Part shown: positions 1 to 6,643 of the stretch, piece by piece | Numbering within the stretch: the first letter of the stretch is position 1 | Layout of the letters: every line of letters starts with the position of its first letter | Origin: a virus | IMG/VR virus record: IMGVR_UViG_3300031659_000079 | Span: 1-26,000 of that record | Length of the DNA: 26,000 nt | Strand: one strand, 5' to 3' | Notes under the pieces: model-generated | What the model was told of the DNA's origin: nothing | Seen by the model: only the letters and a program-made list of their open reading frames with translations | The model's database searches: none | Made by a program: the position numbers and the translations under genes

Positions 1-51
1 TAGGTAATGTTTTATAATTAGAAATAAATGAAGAAACCTGTCGAAAAAGGG

Positions 52-79
52 TTGACTTTTGTCACCATTGTGCTATAAT
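52..79 (+). promoter_or_regulatory. sigma70-type early promoter
   Basis: TTGACT (52-57), a 16-nt spacer, and TATAAT (74-79) preceded by TG, which makes an extended -10 element. It sits about 35 nt upstream of the first start codon of a long run of overlapping small genes on the same strand. It is the only strong promoter seen before 4410, so it probably drives the whole early block. Bases 1-51 hold no gene I can support; a stop codon of an upstream gene could lie there. Confidence 0.8.
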
Positions 80-114
80 AGTATCTGAAATTGAGTAATA
101 AGAGAGAGAAAGAT

Positions 115-348
115 ATGAAAAAGTTAACTTATGTTTTAAAATTTCGTTCTACTGGTGAAGTATGTCTTCGCGGTGGGGTATATGACAGCATAGATGATGC
201 TCTTGATGGTCGTTTGCTGAAGAATCTATTCGACATTTGTTATGTTTTTCCTGTTGTTCAAGACGTTCAACAAGTTACCAACCCGGATTTGATTCTCGAT
301 CCTACCAAACCAGCATACATTGTTCAAACTTTTGGAGTAACAGCATGA
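115..348 (+). CDS. hypothetical early phage protein, 77 aa
   Basis: First gene of the early operon. An upstream in-frame TTG exists at 91, but the ATG at 115 is preferred because a purine-rich Shine-Dalgarno stretch (agagagagaaag) lies just before it and the protein then begins MKKLTYVLKF. No signal peptide, membrane segment or known motif is visible; the protein has a beta-strand-like N-terminus and a mixed C-terminus. The stop overlaps the next start (ATGA), so translation is probably coupled. I do not recognise the family. Small early proteins in this position often act on the host, but nothing here shows that. Confidence 0.75.
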   Translation: MKKLTYVLKFRSTGEVCLRGGVYDSIDDALDGRLLKNLFDICYVFPVVQDVQQVTNPDLILDPTKPAYIVQTFGVTA

Positions 349-578
349 GTCAATCTACTATAACACAGAAGCTAATCACTATTAGCATAGCAATTATCAT
401 ATTTGCTGGAATTATTATCGCGATGGATTCTGCACTTGCAACTCCTATCGTGCAAGTCAGCGACTCAACCAAGGAGTGTGTCAACGTGATAAACTTTGAA
501 TCAACATTCTTTGCAGATGAAGAAGTTTACACATGCGAAAGTTTGCCCACTAAGTATACTCACGAGTGGGTTCGATAG
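345..578 (+). CDS. small exported or membrane-anchored protein
   Basis: 77 aa starting at the ATG that overlaps the previous stop. Residues about 8-30 form one strongly hydrophobic segment (QKLITISIAIIIFAGIIIAM) followed by SALA-T, which could be a signal-peptidase site or leave an uncleaved anchor. The mature part has two cysteines (ECVNV and YTCESLP) and ends in a KYTHEWVR-like tail, a pattern I associate with small exported proteins of marine phages. Function unknown. A periplasmic or inner-membrane location is inferred from the hydrophobic segment. A longer in-frame start at 237 lies inside the upstream gene and is unlikely. Confidence 0.7.
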   Translation: MSQSTITQKLITISIAIIIFAGIIIAMDSALATPIVQVSDSTKECVNVINFESTFFADEEVYTCESLPTKYTHEWVR

Positions 579-580
579 AT

Positions 581-1039
581 ATGAAATACAGCGTTGTAGG
601 CGGGACAAAATTTCAGCGACATGTTGCCAAGGCAACGATTGACTACATGAGCAACAGGCTCAAGTTGACCAGATTTCCATCTCTTAATTTAGAAGTAAAA
701 TTAAAATCATTGGAAGATGGATATAAAGGATACTGTAGTGCTGAACCTATTGGTGATAAGGTCATCAAGCCACGGAGTTTTGTTGTAGAGATTGAACGGG
801 GTTGTACCCTGATGGAATTCATTACAACCATTTGTCACGAGATGACACATGTGAAACAATACGCCTACGGTGAGATACAAGAAGACTTTAGGCGTGGTCG
901 TAGTCGATGGAAGTCCAAAGAGGTTCCCGGGCGCACGGCATACAAAGACCAGCCGTGGGAGAAAGAAGCATTTAAGTATGAAGCACAATACGCCCATGAA
1001 GTTTTAAAAATGGTCGATATCAACTTTAACGGAGAGTGA
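581..1039 (+). CDS. SprT-like zinc metalloprotease
   Basis: 152 aa. The core motif is CHEMTHVKQY, with H86, E87 and H90 forming the HExxH zinc and catalytic site of the SprT/gluzincin type. A downstream acidic helix (PWEKEAFKYEAQ, about 125-136) could supply the third ligand. The size matches the compact SprT-like proteins common in phages; eukaryotic relatives (SPRTN) cleave DNA-protein crosslinks. In a phage it may clear proteins from DNA or target a host protein; that role is inference. The ATG at 581 was chosen over a GTG at 566 because the latter overlaps the previous gene and adds only five residues. Confidence 0.8.
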   Translation: MKYSVVGGTKFQRHVAKATIDYMSNRLKLTRFPSLNLEVKLKSLEDGYKGYCSAEPIGDKVIKPRSFVVEIERGCTLMEFITTICHEMTHVKQYAYGEIQEDFRRGRSRWKSKEVPGRTAYKDQPWEKEAFKYEAQYAHEVLKMVDINFNGE

Positions 1040-1040
1040 T

Positions 1041-1226
1041 GTGAAACAACTTAGGATTACTTCTTGCGATGATAGTCATAAGTGGTATGCAAATAAAGTA
1101 GGGCAACTTGTCCCTCTGCTGGCGATTGAAGTCAGAGAATACAAGTCACTTCAGGATGACGGCGTTTGCGCAGGTCATCGATTTGTAAACTTTGTGTCCA
1201 AGACGGATGCAGTGATAGAGGAATAA
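1041..1226 (+). CDS. hypothetical small protein, 61 aa
   Basis: GTG start two bases after the previous stop, with GGAGAG about five bases upstream. The protein (MKQLRITSCDDSHKWYANK...) reads as a small beta-rich domain with a KWYANKVGQ segment near the N-terminus and a VxFVSKxDA end, resembling short phage proteins that carry a compact SH3-like fold. No catalytic motif is visible. Gene spacing and the ribosome site support it as a real member of the early operon. Confidence 0.65.
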   Translation: MKQLRITSCDDSHKWYANKVGQLVPLLAIEVREYKSLQDDGVCAGHRFVNFVSKTDAVIEE

Positions 1227-1228
1227 TT

Positions 1229-1438
1229 ATGACAATGCCAAAAGAAAGACGCAACGCGATTATCCGCACCAGACAATTTTTAAATGATTTAATGGACCCC
1301 AAGAAGACACCAAATCTACCAAGCTCGGTTCGTAAGAATGCGTATAGTTGCTCGAAGCATTATCCCACAGAGTACGATATGGATAATGCAGCAGCAGATG
1401 CACCAAATGTTTTCGGTAAGAAGGAGCTGCAATCATGA
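1229..1438 (+). CDS. conserved small protein, BPSL0761-like
   Basis: 69 aa from the ATG at 1229, behind an AGAGGA ribosome site. The pattern MPKERR..AI..TR.FL.DL.....P..PSSVR..A...SKHYPTEYD matches a widespread family of small bacterial and phage proteins (BPSL0761-like: PxER, TRxFLxxL, PxxVRxxA, LxHYP). The family has no established function that I know of. The stop overlaps the next start by the ATGA pattern. Identification is by remembered motif order only. Confidence 0.7.
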   Translation: MTMPKERRNAIIRTRQFLNDLMDPKKTPNLPSSVRKNAYSCSKHYPTEYDMDNAAADAPNVFGKKELQS

Positions 1439-1824
1439 GCGACATAGTATATAATGCAATCCGCACACCCGACGGCACGATATTAGAAAGCCATCATCGG
1501 CATGACTATAAGACACATGATGATGCCAATGGATATGAGTATATGGTTGATGGTGGTCTCGACTATGTTCGATCTAGTGCTAACGGTGATGAGGAATACT
1601 TAACAGTTTCTATTGATGATTCACATGAATTGGTACGAGAGTCAGTGAAATGGGGAACGTATGGCATCAATGGTGACCAACCCCTGACACATATTAAACT
1701 ATCTGAGATGGATACCGACCACATAGAGGCATGTCTTGGTGTTGTTTCTCATATGTGTCCTCAGTACAGAACAGCAATGAACAATGAATTGGAATATCGA
1801 ACCAGGGGAACTAGCGATGAATAG
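1435..1824 (+). CDS. conserved phage protein of unknown function
   Basis: 129 aa, starting in an ATGA overlap with the previous gene. The segments NAIRTPDGT, HRHDYKTHDDANGYEYMVDGG and TDHIEACL resemble a protein family found in many unrelated large phages; the family is conserved but unassigned. The sequence is acidic and soluble, with a histidine-rich HHRHDYKTH patch that could bind metal. No enzyme motif is identifiable. Its position in the early block suggests a role in takeover or DNA metabolism, but this is only inference. Confidence 0.75.
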   Translation: MSDIVYNAIRTPDGTILESHHRHDYKTHDDANGYEYMVDGGLDYVRSSANGDEEYLTVSIDDSHELVRESVKWGTYGINGDQPLTHIKLSEMDTDHIEACLGVVSHMCPQYRTAMNNELEYRTRGTSDE

Positions 1825-2230
1825 CACAGTACAGAACATCACGTTTAATCGAAAAGTATGGGCATCCCAGGATGACTTCACGGGGTCACTGGCAAAATGC
1901 CTTATAAGACATTCGCCGTATACTGTGCCAGCAAACTTAGAAACCTGTATTGGGAGATTCTTCGTGTTGGTTGGAAATGTATTCGACTTCAGCACTAATG
2001 GTCAGGCTGAAATAGACCTAGACACACTAACCGATCATGTGTACAATATTATGGAATCGATTCCTGAAATAACAGCACTCGGTGTGCCTATCAATTCGGA
2101 GGATGGCTTTATAGATACCATGTTAGTGGCACAAAATATTACTTGCGAGATTGCAGGCAAGTTAGATGCTGACCGCTGGCTAGAACTGACCCCTCCAACA
2201 TCCATCATCGAGGACCAAGATGATGAGTGA
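1817..2230 (+). CDS. hypothetical early protein, 137 aa
   Basis: The ATG at 1817 (MNSTVQNITF) is preferred over the ATG at 1784 because AGGGG lies at suitable spacing before it and the overlap with the upstream gene shrinks to 8 nt. The product is soluble, with alternating helical and acidic stretches and a very acidic end (SIIEDQDDE). No recognised domain. It ends overlapping the start of the next gene. Confidence 0.65.
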   Translation: MNSTVQNITFNRKVWASQDDFTGSLAKCLIRHSPYTVPANLETCIGRFFVLVGNVFDFSTNGQAEIDLDTLTDHVYNIMESIPEITALGVPINSEDGFIDTMLVAQNITCEIAGKLDADRWLELTPPTSIIEDQDDE

Positions 2231-2492
2231 TACAGACAACGCAACGGAAGCCGCATCTTCCATATTGCGAGTTATTGAAGCGATGCATGCCAAGAACTAC
2301 ACAGGTGGAGATAGAGCCACTTACACAAACAGCGGCATCAATGGAATGGTCTTGGTCAACGGTGAAGACATTAACTCCGCATCTGTTTGCAGAGCGTTAG
2401 AGAAAGAGAACGCCAAGCTACGAGAGCAAGCCGCGATAGACAAAAACTTTATAGAGCAGTATCAGTCCGAGCTAGGAGAATGTAATGAGTGA
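2220..2492 (+). CDS. hypothetical protein with C-terminal coiled coil
   Basis: 90 aa. Two adjacent ATGs (2220 and 2223) are possible; a GAGG upstream suits either. The N-terminal half has a helix (ATEAASSILRVIEAMHAKNY). Residues about 58-85 (ALEKENAKLREQAAIDKNFIEQYQSE) have heptad-like spacing, suggesting a short coiled coil for dimerisation. Overlaps both neighbours. Function unknown; similar short leucine-zipper-like ORFs are common in phage early regions. Confidence 0.65.
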   Translation: MMSDTDNATEAASSILRVIEAMHAKNYTGGDRATYTNSGINGMVLVNGEDINSASVCRALEKENAKLREQAAIDKNFIEQYQSELGECNE

Positions 2493-2793
2493 TAAGACAC
2501 AGTTTGTATTAGTAGAAACCATATCACAATATCGTATGCGATATGTGGTCGAAGTGCCTGTCGGCGTTGATGATTATGATAACGACAGATCACTATGGGC
2601 ATTAGATACTGTCACATGCGATGAAGCTAAAGAGTTTTCTCAGGAATGGTTAGGGGAAACTATCCTCTCACATCGAGTAGTTAACAAAGAAGAAGTATTA
2701 GAAATACATGCTACGGATCATCCAGACTGGATTTATCAGACTGATGAAGAGAAGTTCGGGGCGTTTGTTACAGAATGGATTCAACCAAAATGA
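2485..2793 (+). CDS. hypothetical early protein, 102 aa
   Basis: ATG at 2485 with AGGAGA upstream, overlapping the previous stop by 8 nt. The protein begins with a beta-strand-like segment (TQFVLVETISQYRMRYVVEVP) and continues with an acidic, tryptophan-containing middle (SLWALDTV, FSQEWLGE). The strand-rich start and the EWLGE..LSHRVV segment resemble small phage proteins of unknown role. No catalytic residues can be named. Confidence 0.65.
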   Translation: MSDKTQFVLVETISQYRMRYVVEVPVGVDDYDNDRSLWALDTVTCDEAKEFSQEWLGETILSHRVVNKEEVLEIHATDHPDWIYQTDEEKFGAFVTEWIQPK

Positions 2794-2996
2794 ACATACA
2801 TTGCATACTATGTGAGGTACAACAGCCAATGTTTGATGATACATCAGTTCACCCATCAGACGGCACCGCGTTTTATACTAGTGGTCATTATGGTTCAACT
2901 GTGTTTGATCCAATGGACGGCACTGTCGCTGAAATTGTAATATGCAATTTATGCATGTTAGGACACAAAGAAAAATTTTTGTACATTAGGAAATAA
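2790..2996 (+). CDS. small zinc-binding-like protein (two CxxC pairs)
   Basis: 68 aa from the ATG at 2790, which overlaps the previous stop as ATGA; a longer start at 2775 is less likely. Two knuckles, CILC (near residue 5) and CNLC (near residue 54), are spaced as in a four-cysteine zinc ribbon. The intervening region carries FYTSGHYGSTVFDP, typical of small phage zinc proteins. The metal site is inferred from the cysteine pattern; function is unknown. Confidence 0.7.
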   Translation: MNIHCILCEVQQPMFDDTSVHPSDGTAFYTSGHYGSTVFDPMDGTVAEIVICNLCMLGHKEKFLYIRK

Positions 2997-2998
2997 AA

Positions 2999-3652
2999 AT
3001 GAAAGTTAAAATTGGCAAGTATCCAAGTCGCTGGGTCAGTAATGTACACACGCGATACATGGAGAAGAAGTATGGATTGGTGGGAAGCACTGACAACATC
3101 ACTCCCATAGATCATGCACTAGAAAAACTAGAGGACGTGTTGCAAAGCGTATACAACTACACTGGCAATCTAGTATTGGACCGATTACATCAGCGAGTCG
3201 ATGTTCGTATTGATCCATGGGATACTTGGAGCATGGACCACACTCTTGCTCCTATCATATTGCCTATGCTGCTGCAACTTAAAGCAACACAACATGGCGG
3301 CGGCTTGGTAGATATGAAAGATGTGCCTAAAGAACTTCGTGCCACTAAGAAACAGATTGACGTATTCAACGAAACCGGAAAGATAGATGACAAATATTTT
3401 AAGCGGTGGTCGTGGGTTCTAGATGAAATGATTTTTGCATTCCAAAGCAAATTGGATGATAGTTGGAAAGAGCAGTTCTGCACAGGCGAACAGGATCTTG
3501 CATGGGAGCCACAGAAAAATGGCACGACTGAAATGACTAAAGGCCCGAGCCACACATTTGAAATTGATTGGGCTGGAATAGAAGAATATCAAAAACGAAT
3601 TTCAAATGGGTTCAGCCTATTCGGAAAATATTTTGAGGCACTTTGGGATTAG
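2999..3652 (+). CDS. conserved phage protein of unknown function, 217 aa
   Basis: Begins MKVKIGKYPSRWVSNVHTRY and contains WSMDHTLAPIILPMLLQLK, KRWSWVLDEMIFAF and ISNGFSLFGKYFEALWD. This motif order is familiar from a family present in many marine and enteric large phages, always as an uncharacterised protein of about this length. A tryptophan-rich helical protein without transmembrane segments. AGGAAA precedes the ATG. Conservation across phages suggests a basic role, but none can be assigned from sequence. Confidence 0.8.
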   Translation: MKVKIGKYPSRWVSNVHTRYMEKKYGLVGSTDNITPIDHALEKLEDVLQSVYNYTGNLVLDRLHQRVDVRIDPWDTWSMDHTLAPIILPMLLQLKATQHGGGLVDMKDVPKELRATKKQIDVFNETGKIDDKYFKRWSWVLDEMIFAFQSKLDDSWKEQFCTGEQDLAWEPQKNGTTEMTKGPSHTFEIDWAGIEEYQKRISNGFSLFGKYFEALWD

Positions 3653-3955
3653 ATGTTACATAAGGAACATTATATAGACCATCTGTATACCGTGCTGCAG
3701 GAAGAATGCGCCGAATTGATTGTTGCAATTAGTAAGCGTAAACGATTCGGGGAAACCTCATTCGATCCTGTTGATGTTAATAAAGTTACTCAGCAAGAGA
3801 AGATCAACCTAGAGATCAATGATGTGTTTGCTCTTATTGGAATGCTTGACTCGCAGGGTGAAACTGTACATGAAGATACCGCCAAGCAACACACAAAGAT
3901 GTATAAAGTCAATGGATATTATTTAGACACTCTCGCGAAAGATAATTTATTGTAA
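3653..3955 (+). CDS. MazG-like nucleotide pyrophosphohydrolase
   Basis: 100 aa; the ATG directly follows the previous stop. The sequence carries EECAE (residues 17-21) and ExND (54-57), matching the EExxE...ExxD metal-binding signature of the MazG/dUTPase-like all-alpha NTP pyrophosphatase superfamily, plus the SKRKRFG segment usual between the helices. Such enzymes hydrolyse (d)NTPs to monophosphate and pyrophosphate. In phages they have been proposed to trim modified or damaged nucleotides or to alter host (p)ppGpp levels. Substrate cannot be told here. The domain is short but complete in motif content. Confidence 0.65.
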   Translation: MLHKEHYIDHLYTVLQEECAELIVAISKRKRFGETSFDPVDVNKVTQQEKINLEINDVFALIGMLDSQGETVHEDTAKQHTKMYKVNGYYLDTLAKDNLL

Positions 3956-4123
3956 ATGTTTAAGATAGATAAAGAGATTATATGGCACATGACATGTAGC
4001 TGTTGCAAGATGTATTGGACGTATGCGACCATGGACGATGTCGATTTAAATAATTATTTTTTCTGTCCCTTATGTGGAGAGAAACAGAAAGCGGAGCATA
4101 TCCGGGAGAAGCGGAATGAGTGA
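3956..4123 (+). CDS. 55-aa zinc-ribbon microprotein
   Basis: The ATG lies one base after the previous stop (TAA then ATG), and the frame ends at 4123 overlapping the next gene. Translation begins MFKIDKEIIWHMTCSCCKMY and later contains YFFCPLCGEK. The paired CSCC and CPLC motifs about 23 residues apart form a plausible four-cysteine zinc ribbon. Close packing between coding neighbours, the ATGAGTGA junction and the zinc pattern support it as genuine. Role unknown; it may be a small transcription- or translation-binding factor, which is speculation. Confidence 0.7.
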   Translation: MFKIDKEIIWHMTCSCCKMYWTYATMDDVDLNNYFFCPLCGEKQKAEHIREKRNE

Positions 4124-4352
4124 AGAACGGTATGAATATTCTGAAGGACTGGGCTGTACATGTGGCGCATTGTCTTCAGGTGAATGCGGCTGCACTGGGA
4201 TAGACTGGCGAAGTGCGAGGGAGATCCAGTTGGAAGTAGAGAACGCTAGGATGCATAAAGCACTAACACTGCTACGAGATTGGATTTTATCACCAACTGT
4301 CACTCTGAACTCGGTCCGTGATATAGCTAGAGAAGCACTGAGGGAAGTATGA
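4116..4352 (+). CDS. hypothetical Cys-rich N-terminus, helical C-terminus
   Basis: 78 aa from the ATG at 4116, behind CGGGAGAAG; an upstream in-frame ATG at 4074 lies inside the zinc-ribbon gene and is less likely. Cysteines cluster at CTCG and ECGCTG in the first third, followed by a long helix (WRSAREIQLEVENARMHKAL) with heptad character. This arrangement is common in small phage proteins of unknown function. The stop overlaps a further very short frame at 4349. Confidence 0.65.
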   Translation: MSEERYEYSEGLGCTCGALSSGECGCTGIDWRSAREIQLEVENARMHKALTLLRDWILSPTVTLNSVRDIAREALREV

Positions 4353-4414
4353 TTATATACATGGAAAGTTATTGGCCACGCCCGCCACCACCCTCAACTA
4401 TCTATCTAGTATAA
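4349..4414 (+). CDS. possible 21-aa proline-rich peptide
   Basis: An ATGA overlap with the previous stop opens a 21-residue frame containing WPRPPPPS. AGGGAAG lies just upstream and may serve as its ribosome site. It would end the early operon. Evidence is only the coupling pattern and ribosome site, and it may be untranslated trailer. Confidence 0.3.
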   Translation: MIIYMESYWPRPPPPSTIYLV

Positions 4415-4417
4415 ATA
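4410..4417 (+). promoter_or_regulatory. T4-type late promoter box TATAAATA
   Basis: Exact TATAAATA, about 59 nt before the lipoprotein start at 4476 and at the end of the early block. In T4 this octamer is read by the gp55/gp33/sliding-clamp-modified polymerase; a gp33 gene is present in this window. It would start the lysis-type block at 4476-7270. Confidence 0.65.
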
Positions 4418-4475
4418 CAATATGCAATATGCACAAATGAATAGTTAATAATTTAAACACACAGTGGAGAAAAAC

Positions 4476-5201
4476 ATGAGATTAAAATTAATATTTGCAA
4501 CACTTATTACAACCATGCTGATTGGTTGTGCATCAAATGATAAGGTGTCGTCTATCGGCACAACAACTGAATACGATTCTACAGGCAACGTCATTAGAGT
4601 GACGAGTCAACCGATCGGCGAGAAGTCATACGCTAAATTGAAATCAGTTGAAGCGGCTGAACGATCAAATCAAGCATATTATCTTTCTGAGGGGAAGAAG
4701 TATGAAAATTTGACCGACGGCCGCGATATCGCTCTAGTAGAGGCAATCGGCCTTCTCGGTAAGAAGCGACAGCCAACAAACTTCAATGATACACTAGTGG
4801 CTGAATCGAATGCTTCCGTAGCTAAAACTCAAGCGATTACAGGCGGCATTATAGGCTTAGGTAAAACTATCGCTGGAGTTGCTTTGGGTGTTAAGGGATT
4901 CGATACACTTGACAGCGTACTAAGTACTGCGGTCGATAATGCAGGCACTAACACTACTAACACAAGCACCACAACATTAACGGATTCGACTCTTGCTGAT
5001 TCAGCTATTGGTCCTAATGCAAGTGCAACAGGCGCAGCTACTGCTTCTGGTGGATCTGTTATTGCCGATCGATCTGTTACGGGCGACATCAATCCGAACT
5101 CTGGAAACACAACTACAACTACTGATACTGTTGATGAATCTGTTGATGAACCTATTACTATCTTGCCACCTATTACTGTCTTCCCAAATGGCCCACTCTA
5201 A
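4476..5201 (+). CDS. phage lipoprotein with Thr/Asn/Ser-rich C-terminus
   Basis: 241 aa from ATG 4476, with GTGGAG upstream. The N-terminus MRLKLIFATLITTMLIGCAS is a lipoprotein signal with lipobox LIGC. The middle has a Gly/Ala-rich hydrophobic segment (AITGGIIGLGKTIAGVALGV, about 120-140), possibly membrane-interacting. The last 80 residues are low complexity, rich in T, N, S, D and A. It is predicted to be exported and lipid-anchored. In a phage this may be a superinfection-exclusion or envelope-remodelling protein, or part of lysis; the sequence does not decide between these. The late-promoter position favours lysis or the virion phase. Confidence 0.75.
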   Translation: MRLKLIFATLITTMLIGCASNDKVSSIGTTTEYDSTGNVIRVTSQPIGEKSYAKLKSVEAAERSNQAYYLSEGKKYENLTDGRDIALVEAIGLLGKKRQPTNFNDTLVAESNASVAKTQAITGGIIGLGKTIAGVALGVKGFDTLDSVLSTAVDNAGTNTTNTSTTTLTDSTLADSAIGPNASATGAATASGGSVIADRSVTGDINPNSGNTTTTTDTVDESVDEPITILPPITVFPNGPL

Positions 5202-5226
5202 TTGATGAGTTAGACTGATAATTCTA

Positions 5227-5637
5227 ATGAAGGACTCAGTTAATGTAAGCAACGCGGCCAAGTCTACGATATGGGATCGTATGGCTTCGGTCGTTCGCGA
5301 TGATTATGGCAATGGTAGTTGGGTCGGCATTTTGTTGGTTACAAGTATAATTGCCATCGTTTCTGGAACGGCTTCTGTTTGGTTGAATGATAGACTGAAT
5401 AACAACTTCCACTTAAAACAGATAACCGACATCACCACAAATTTTGAGAACGAACTTACTACAGAACGAGAAGCTCGAAAAGCTGTAGAGGACCTGAACA
5501 AGAAGGCGCAGAAGGATATTGACACCGCATATATTGTGTCAACTGCACTTCAGGAATCGGTATCAATCTTGAGGGCCAGAAATGAGGAAGCTAGTAATTG
5601 TCTTGGGCTTGTGATACCAAATCAACTGCGGCAATAA
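5227..5637 (+). CDS. membrane-anchored coiled-coil protein, i-spanin-like
   Basis: 136 aa. One transmembrane segment at about 33-52 (VGILLVTSIIAIVSGTASVW) follows a charged N-terminus. After it comes a long heptad-like helix (ENELTTEREARKAVEDLNKK and onward) that would sit in the periplasm. This topology matches inner-membrane spanins (Rz type), and the next gene encodes a small lipoprotein, the usual partner. The pairing is inferred from topology and adjacency, not similarity. It could instead be a general envelope protein. Confidence 0.65.
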   Translation: MKDSVNVSNAAKSTIWDRMASVVRDDYGNGSWVGILLVTSIIAIVSGTASVWLNDRLNNNFHLKQITDITTNFENELTTEREARKAVEDLNKKAQKDIDTAYIVSTALQESVSILRARNEEASNCLGLVIPNQLRQ

Positions 5638-5656
5638 ATCGAAACCTGTTTGCGCT

Positions 5657-6016
5657 ATGAGAAGATACATAACAGCCGCATTGATTGTCGCATTGTTTAG
5701 CGGATGTGCGACCCAACAATCAATCAAGACAGTTACAGAGTATGCATTATTACCTGAGACTTACAAGCGACCGCCGATGATTCATGTGATGCCTGATCAG
5801 GATATTCCTCTTCGAGATTACATCACTGAAGCGACGGCATCACGCCTAAAGTATTGTCAGTTGTATACATACTACAAAGAAGTAGTTCGGACTACCACGT
5901 TTGGAGTCACTGTCATTAAAGATTTGATTCAAGGTGAACATTGTCCAACATGCTCTACGACAGAATGTAAAGCCCAGATGAATGAGTACTTAGGGCGTTT
6001 GGGTATAGTCAAGTGA
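5657..6016 (+). CDS. small lipoprotein, possible o-spanin
   Basis: 119 aa. MRRYITAALIVALFSGCATQ is a lipoprotein signal with lipobox LFSGC. The mature part contains a proline-containing stretch (YKRPPMIHVMPDQDIP) and four further cysteines near the C-terminus (CQLY, HCPTCSTTEC). It sits 19 nt after a membrane-anchored coiled-coil gene, suggesting an outer-membrane/inner-membrane spanin pair used in the last step of lysis. The C-terminal cysteine cluster is not typical of Rz1, so the call is tentative. The stop overlaps the GTG of the next gene. Confidence 0.6.
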   Translation: MRRYITAALIVALFSGCATQQSIKTVTEYALLPETYKRPPMIHVMPDQDIPLRDYITEATASRLKYCQLYTYYKEVVRTTTFGVTVIKDLIQGEHCPTCSTTECKAQMNEYLGRLGIVK

Positions 6017-6330
6017 AGGGAGATTATTATCCAGATAGTTGGGTAATCATCAAGATTAAAGAAATCGACTTGTATCAAATTATTGCAGGATGGAGTGGTG
6101 GATATGCTACGGGTGACTATGAAAGAATTAATAGTGGTATCACCCACGTAGAAGATGCATCAAGACACTGGCGTTTTTATGGCGCCAGTGGTAGTTGCTA
6201 TGTAGTACGCAAGAAAGGATATGCAACGAACATGCAAATGCGCAGGTCGGTCATCTACAATCAAATAAAAGACCACATAGAATTACTAGATAAAGACACC
6301 GACTGGGTGAATATAAAATGGGAAACGTGA
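6013..6330 (+). CDS. conserved phage protein of unknown function, 105 aa
   Basis: GTG start overlapping the previous stop as GTGA. The pattern DSWVIIKI...YQIIAGWSGGYATGDYERINSGIT...YGASGSCYVV resembles a small family seen in many phages (AGWSGGYxxGDxWRxNSGI), never characterised to my knowledge. A soluble beta-rich domain. It lies between lipoprotein and hydrolase genes, but nothing shows a lysis role. Confidence 0.75.
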   Translation: MKGDYYPDSWVIIKIKEIDLYQIIAGWSGGYATGDYERINSGITHVEDASRHWRFYGASGSCYVVRKKGYATNMQMRRSVIYNQIKDHIELLDKDTDWVNIKWET

Positions 6331-6545
6331 ATATACAAGAAGTACTTGACACACTAGAGGGCGACTGTCGGCCTCAGAGTACTATAGGATTTAGTTGGCA
6401 TGCCAAGGGCATAGGCTTCGGTGAGTTTGTCTTTATCTGGAATGCTGAAAAGAATCGACTGGACATGGACACTGAATGCATGAGCAAAGAATTTATTAAA
6501 CGGATGCTTTGTCAGATGGTTGATGAAGCAACTGATATAGGATAA
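6318..6545 (+). CDS. hypothetical protein, 75 aa
   Basis: The ATG at 6318 overlaps the end of the upstream gene by 13 nt; no strong ribosome site, so translation may be coupled. Begins MGNVNIQEVLDTLEGDC and has a strand-rich centre (GIGFGEFVFIW) and a helical end. Function unknown. Confidence 0.6.
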   Translation: MGNVNIQEVLDTLEGDCRPQSTIGFSWHAKGIGFGEFVFIWNAEKNRLDMDTECMSKEFIKRMLCQMVDEATDIG

Positions 6546-6643
6546 AAGAGGTAACACCAAAGCGGGTAATCCGCGACCCCTAGTATGCTACTTAGGTTAG
6601 ATACAACAGGCTAAATAAAAGACCCGATTATAAAGGAGAATAT
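6546..6643 (+). other. intergenic stretch with small hairpins
   Basis: No gene seen. It holds two modest inverted repeats (GCGGGTAATCCGC near 6563, and CCTAG...CTTAGG near 6580-6597), neither followed by a clear T tract. AAAGGAG just before 6644 is the ribosome site of the hydrolase gene. Confidence 0.4.
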
